This document shows, piece after piece, positions 60,566-64,000 of a stretch of DNA of 64,000 nt. Every line of letters starts with the position of its first letter. Positions within the stretch are counted from its first letter, which is position 1. Origin of the DNA: Oscillospiraceae bacterium (GTDB lineage Bacteria; Bacillota; Clostridia; Oscillospirales; Ruminococcaceae); assembly GCA_017505635.1 (NCBI GenBank), contig JAFVOU010000007.1, positions 32,770-96,769 of the forward strand, written 5' to 3'. Made by a program: the position numbers and the translations under genes. The notes under the pieces are model-generated. The model was not told where the DNA came from, did no database searches, and saw nothing but the letters and a program-made list of their open reading frames with translations.

Positions 60566-61581
60566 TTATTACTTTAAAGAATGATGCTCCGCAAAAGCTT
60601 ATACAGCAGCTTGTGGATGAGTTTAAGGCGCAGGGATTTGAAATACACGACTCTGTGGGTAAAAATTATCATATCATCGGTCTTATCGGGGACACCACAA
60701 ATGTGGATGAAAGACAGATAAGGGCAAATGTAATTGTCGAAAACGTTACCCGTATTGCATCACCGTACAAAAAATCCAACAGGTTTTTCCATCCGGAAGA
60801 TACCGTTATCGATGTAAACGGCATCAAAATCGGCGGTAAGGAAAAAATTGTTGTTATAGGCGGTCCATGCTCTGTTGAAGGGCTTGAGCATATATGCGAC
60901 CTTGCACAGCAGGTCAAGGATGCAGGCGGCGTAATGCTGCGCGGCGGTGCCTACAAGCCACGCACATCACCTTATGCATTTCAGGGTCTTGAAACCGAGG
61001 GTATACTTGATATGGTGGAGGCGAGAAAACGCACAGGTATGCCGATAGTAAGTGAACTTATGGACTCCGACCAGATTGACGAGTTTGAAAAATATGTTGA
61101 TGTTATTCAGATAGGTGCACGCAATATGCAGAACTTCTCGCTGCTTAAAGCTGTAGGCAGACGCACAACCAAACCTGTTCTGCTCAAACGCGGTCTGGCA
61201 AATACCATTGAAGAATGGATAATGAGTGCCGAATACATTATGGCAAGCGGCAACGAAAATGTTATCCTTTGCGAACGCGGCATCCGCACATTTGAAAAAT
61301 ATACAAGAAATACATTGGATTTAAGTGTTATTCCTATCATAAAGGAAAAAACACATCTTCCTATCATCATCGACCCGTCCCATGCAACAGGCAACTGGAG
61401 ATATATCGAAAGTATGTCTCTTGCAGCAGTTGCGGCAGGTGCAGACGGCCTTATAATTGAGGTGCACAATCAGCCTGAATGTGCCTGGAGCGACGGTGCA
61501 CAGTGCCTCAAGCCTGCAAAATTTGCCGAGCTTATAAAAAAAGCCCGTGCAATTGCACAGGTTGTGGGCAGAGATATTTAA
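60562..61581 (+). CDS. aroF: DAHP synthase, type I-beta with N-terminal regulatory domain
   Basis: A 339-residue synthase. Residues 1-70 (MIITLKNDAPQKLIQQLVDEF...HIIGLIGDT) form the ferredoxin-like domain of Thermotoga-type enzymes, used for tyrosine/phenylalanine feedback. The barrel has VIGGPCSVEG, LRGGAYKPRTSPYAFQGL, VLLKRG and IIDPSHATGNW, which bind PEP, erythrose-4-phosphate and metal. It makes the first committed step of the pathway and, oddly, is fifth in the operon. Confidence 0.97.
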   Translation: MIITLKNDAPQKLIQQLVDEFKAQGFEIHDSVGKNYHIIGLIGDTTNVDERQIRANVIVENVTRIASPYKKSNRFFHPEDTVIDVNGIKIGGKEKIVVIGGPCSVEGLEHICDLAQQVKDAGGVMLRGGAYKPRTSPYAFQGLETEGILDMVEARKRTGMPIVSELMDSDQIDEFEKYVDVIQIGARNMQNFSLLKAVGRRTTKPVLLKRGLANTIEEWIMSAEYIMASGNENVILCERGIRTFEKYTRNTLDLSVIPIIKEKTHLPIIIDPSHATGNWRYIESMSLAAVAAGADGLIIEVHNQPECAWSDGAQCLKPAKFAELIKKARAIAQVVGRDI

Positions 61582-61595
61582 CAATAAAAAAATGT

Positions 61596-61699
61596 TGTCA
61601 TTCTGAGCATAAGCGAAGAATCTTCCCCATACAGCATTACCGTATACAGACAAAGCTGTGATGTGAAGATTTTTCAGGGCGCAGCCCTTCAGAATGACA
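61596..61699. repeat. MITE/REP-like inverted repeat
   Basis: About 104 bases starting TGTCATTCTGA and ending TCAGAATGACA, with inner GAAGAATCTT and AAGATTTTT also in inverted order, so the whole can fold back. It sits between aroF and aroA within the operon. Strings of the form TGTCATTCTGAGC...GAAGAATC recur in many bacterial genomes as dispersed intergenic repeats. Confidence 0.75.
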
Positions 61700-61744
61700 G
61701 ATTTGTATCTGCAAATTTATAGTAAAGAAAGTGATTTATAAGCT

Positions 61745-63004
61745 ATGAAAGCTGTAATCAAGCCCTCAAAAGCCTGCGGCAGGGTAAAAATTCCGCCAAG
61801 CAAAAGCATGGCTCACCGCGCGATAATATGCGCTGCCCTTGCCGACGGAAAAAGCGTTATCAGCAATATTGACTATTCGGTGGATATTACAACCACAATA
61901 GAATGTATGCGGAAACTTGGTGCAGAGATTGAATGCGGCAAAGATACTGTTACAGTGCAGGGCATAAAAAATTTCGGCAGCCTTAAAGACAACAATATTG
62001 AATGCAGCGAGTCGGGTTCCACACTGCGCTTTTTAATACCTGTTTTTTCTCTTACAGGGCAAAAAATCATATTTACCGGCAAAAACCGCCTGCTTAAACG
62101 TCCGCAGAAGGTATACAGTGATATATTTGCGGAAAACGGGCTTTTATTTGAACAGGACCAGGAAAAAATCACTGTTTGCGGCGCAGTTGTCCCAAGGGAA
62201 TATACAGTTGCAGGAGATGTAAGCAGCCAGTTTATCAGCGGTCTGCTGTTTGCTCTGCCTCTGCTGGACAATGACTCAAAAATACATATACTTCCGCCTT
62301 TTGAAAGCCGCAGCTACATCGACCTTACAATACAGATGCTGGCAAAATTCGGCATCAGTATTGAATGGGAGGACAGCCTGACCCTGTGCATAAAAGGCGG
62401 GCAGAGATACATACCTCACAACGAAACCGTGGAGGGGGATTTTTCACAGTTTGCATTTTTCGGCGTGTTAAGTGCAGTTAACGGCACTGTTGATATATGC
62501 GGCATGGACCCTGCAAGTCTGCAGGGAGATAAGCAGATACTGGATATCCTCAGGGATTTTGGCTGTGATATCGGGCTTGAAAATGGTGTTTACCGTATTT
62601 CCGCCCAAAAGCTCACTGCAAAGCCGATTGACCTTAAAAACTGTCCCGACCTCGGCCCTGTTCTTTGCACCCTTGCAATGTTCAGCAAAGGGGATACCAG
62701 AATATTCAATGCGGGACGTCTGCGCATCAAGGAAAGCGGCAGAATCCTTGCAATGCAGACAGAGTGCGCAAAAATGGGCTGTACCATAACCGATACCGAA
62801 AACGAAATCACTGTCCGCGGCGGTTTTGCAAAACCTGCCGTACCCCTTGACGGATGGAAAGACCACCGCATTGTTATGGCGTGTGCTGTTGCACTGTCGG
62901 TTCTGGGGGGCGAAATTGACGGCTGCGAGGCAATAACAAAAAGCTACCCGTCATTTTTTGCAGACCTGAAAAATGCAGGAATAGAGGTGGAACTGTATGA
63001 TTAA
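61745..63004 (+). CDS. aroA: EPSP synthase (3-phosphoshikimate 1-carboxyvinyltransferase)
   Basis: A 419-residue enzyme. KIPPSKSMAHRAIICAAL (substrate Lys, Ser, Arg), ECSESGSTLRFLIPVF, GKNRLLKRP, VAGDVSSQFISGLLFALPLL, GDFSQFAFF and DGWKDHRIVMACAVAL are all present. The loop before STLRF reads SESGST where glyphosate-sensitive enzymes have GNAGT, suggesting a class II-like binding site. It joins PEP to shikimate-3-phosphate. Ribosome site weak. Confidence 0.96.
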   Translation: MKAVIKPSKACGRVKIPPSKSMAHRAIICAALADGKSVISNIDYSVDITTTIECMRKLGAEIECGKDTVTVQGIKNFGSLKDNNIECSESGSTLRFLIPVFSLTGQKIIFTGKNRLLKRPQKVYSDIFAENGLLFEQDQEKITVCGAVVPREYTVAGDVSSQFISGLLFALPLLDNDSKIHILPPFESRSYIDLTIQMLAKFGISIEWEDSLTLCIKGGQRYIPHNETVEGDFSQFAFFGVLSAVNGTVDICGMDPASLQGDKQILDILRDFGCDIGLENGVYRISAQKLTAKPIDLKNCPDLGPVLCTLAMFSKGDTRIFNAGRLRIKESGRILAMQTECAKMGCTITDTENEITVRGGFAKPAVPLDGWKDHRIVMACAVALSVLGGEIDGCEAITKSYPSFFADLKNAGIEVELYD

Positions 63005-63845
63005 CGGCAAAAGCTTTCTCATAGTGGGGCTGGGGCTTCTGGGCGGCAGTATTGCTATGGGCCTGAAAAAACACAATCATAAGGTTTATGCCATTGACAC
63101 AGACAAAAACGCAATCAGCTATGCACTGGAAAATGGAATAATCGACGAAGGAAGCACAGAAACTGACGCAGAACTTATCGGCAAAGCAGATGTTATCATT
63201 TCGGGGCTTTATCCGTCGCTGATTGTAAGCTGGGTTGCAGAAAATCAGAAGCATTTCAAAAGCGGTGCACTTGTCACCGATGTAACCGGGGTAAAAGGTG
63301 CTGTTGTGGATAAGATACAGGGCATACTGCGCCCCGACTGCGAATTTATAGGTGCTCACCCTATGGCAGGCAAGGAGGTAAGCGGCGTGCAGCATGCTGA
63401 CCCTGCAATTTTTCTGCCGGCCAACCTGATTGTGACACCAACCAAAAAAAACACCGCCCGTGCTGTTGAATTTATATACGAAATTGGCAGACAGCTGGGC
63501 TTTTGCAATATCTGTCAGCTGTCGGTTGAAGAACACGATAAAATGATAGGTTATCTTTCGCAGCTCACCCATGTTATTGCCGTAAGCCTTATGAATGCCA
63601 ACGATTCAAGGGACCTTGTGCAGTACACGGGGGACAGCTTCCGGGACCTTACACGCATTGCGAAAATCAACGAAAACCTGTGGACCGAACTGTTTCTGCT
63701 AAACAAGGAAAACCTTGTGCAGCAGATAGATGCATTTGTGGCGGAAATCAGCGATTTCAGGGATGCGCTTGAACGGGAAGATATCGGAAAGATGAAACAG
63801 AAGTTTATCACTTCCACCCAAAGACGAAAATATTTTGACAAATAA
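62997..63845 (+). CDS. tyrA: Prephenate dehydrogenase
   Basis: A 282-residue NAD-dependent enzyme. SFLIVGLGLLGGSIAMGLKKHNHKVYAIDTD is the Rossmann start, DVTGVKGAVVD and FIGAHPMAGKEVSGV (catalytic His) follow, then DKMIGYLSQLTHVIAVSL. It converts prephenate to hydroxyphenylpyruvate for tyrosine. It overlaps aroA by 8 bases and ends the operon. No ACT domain, so feedback control likely lies on DAHP synthase. Confidence 0.96.
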   Translation: MINGKSFLIVGLGLLGGSIAMGLKKHNHKVYAIDTDKNAISYALENGIIDEGSTETDAELIGKADVIISGLYPSLIVSWVAENQKHFKSGALVTDVTGVKGAVVDKIQGILRPDCEFIGAHPMAGKEVSGVQHADPAIFLPANLIVTPTKKNTARAVEFIYEIGRQLGFCNICQLSVEEHDKMIGYLSQLTHVIAVSLMNANDSRDLVQYTGDSFRDLTRIAKINENLWTELFLLNKENLVQQIDAFVAEISDFRDALEREDIGKMKQKFITSTQRRKYFDK

Positions 63846-63900
63846 AAAAGCGGAACGCTTTAGCGACCTCCAGACAAGAAAACACAAACACAGTGTACAG

Positions 63901-63986
63901 CACAAAAAGGCTGTTGCTGCGTTGTCAACACTTGCATTACACAAAGTAGTGCTGCGTATTTCCGCCTTGCAACAGCACTTTTTGTG
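63901..63986. repeat. Imperfect inverted repeat after tyrA
   Basis: CACAAAAAGGCTGTTGC at 63901 pairs with GCAACAGCACTTTTTGTG at 63969-63986, about 50 bases apart. It could be a terminator region or a MITE-like repeat cut near the window edge. Confidence 0.55.
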
Positions 63987-64000
63987 CGTAAATGTGCAAA

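Noticed and set aside
1..64000. tRNA or rRNA genes
   Set aside because: No cloverleaf-like stretch with the TTCGAnTC arm and CCA-type end was found in the intergenic regions, and the mobile element uses rpsI and not a tRNA gene as target.

Overview
The window looks like the chromosome of an anaerobic, moderately AT-rich Firmicute of the class Clostridia, plausibly the Oscillospiraceae/Ruminococcaceae. The signs are strong AGGAGG-type ribosome binding sites, TTGACA/TATAAT promoters, an oxygen-independent ribonucleotide reductase (nrdD), AsnA-type asparagine synthetase, a type II dehydroquinase, an AroE-AroK fusion and a rplM-rpsI operon. I cannot name the species.

Layout. Bases 1-21335 are ordinary chromosome: a large membrane glycosyltransferase-like protein, an M24 peptidase homologue that has lost metal ligands, a small AT-rich LysE/DUF1349 import, a flippase-trmB-apbE run, a GT2 glycosyltransferase, a hydrolase, hemolysin III, a zinc/cadmium-type ArsR regulator with a separate HMA metallochaperone and P-type ATPase, a D,D-carboxypeptidase, asnA and an HD hydrolase. 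Bases 21336-41049 are an integrated mobile element of about 19.7 kb. Bases 41035-64000 are chromosome again: rpsI-rplM, ttcA, alr, ispE, gltX, a split nrdD, a GH25/FN3 lysozyme, an aminotransferase and chorismate mutase, and a compact aro operon holding all chorismate-pathway steps plus tyrA.

The mobile element is bounded by a perfect 17-bp direct repeat (21336-21352 and 41033-41049) that encodes the last four codons and stop of rpsI. The rho-independent terminator that probably once ended the rplM-rpsI operon now lies on the far side of the element, at 21285-21314. The element carries a tyrosine integrase, an XRE repressor, an excisionase-like protein, a D5/P4-type primase-helicase and a MobA/MobL relaxase with a candidate oriT. 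No conjugation apparatus is seen, so it is best called an integrative mobilizable element (IME). Its cargo is a SIR2 NADase-like protein with a 4-TM partner, a five-gene restriction/defence operon (Dam, Mrr-fold nuclease, DpnII-family nuclease, second DNA methylase, OLD-like ATPase/TOPRIM), an ECF sigma/anti-sigma pair, and a MarR-regulated amino-acid permease plus C-S lyase flanked by two tnpV copies.

Two further signals stand out. GATC is almost absent: reading by eye I found 15 sites in 64 kb, 14 of them inside the IME and 11 inside its defence block. The anaerobic ribonucleotide reductase is split, with the glycyl-radical segment on its own 52-residue reading frame behind the main gene.
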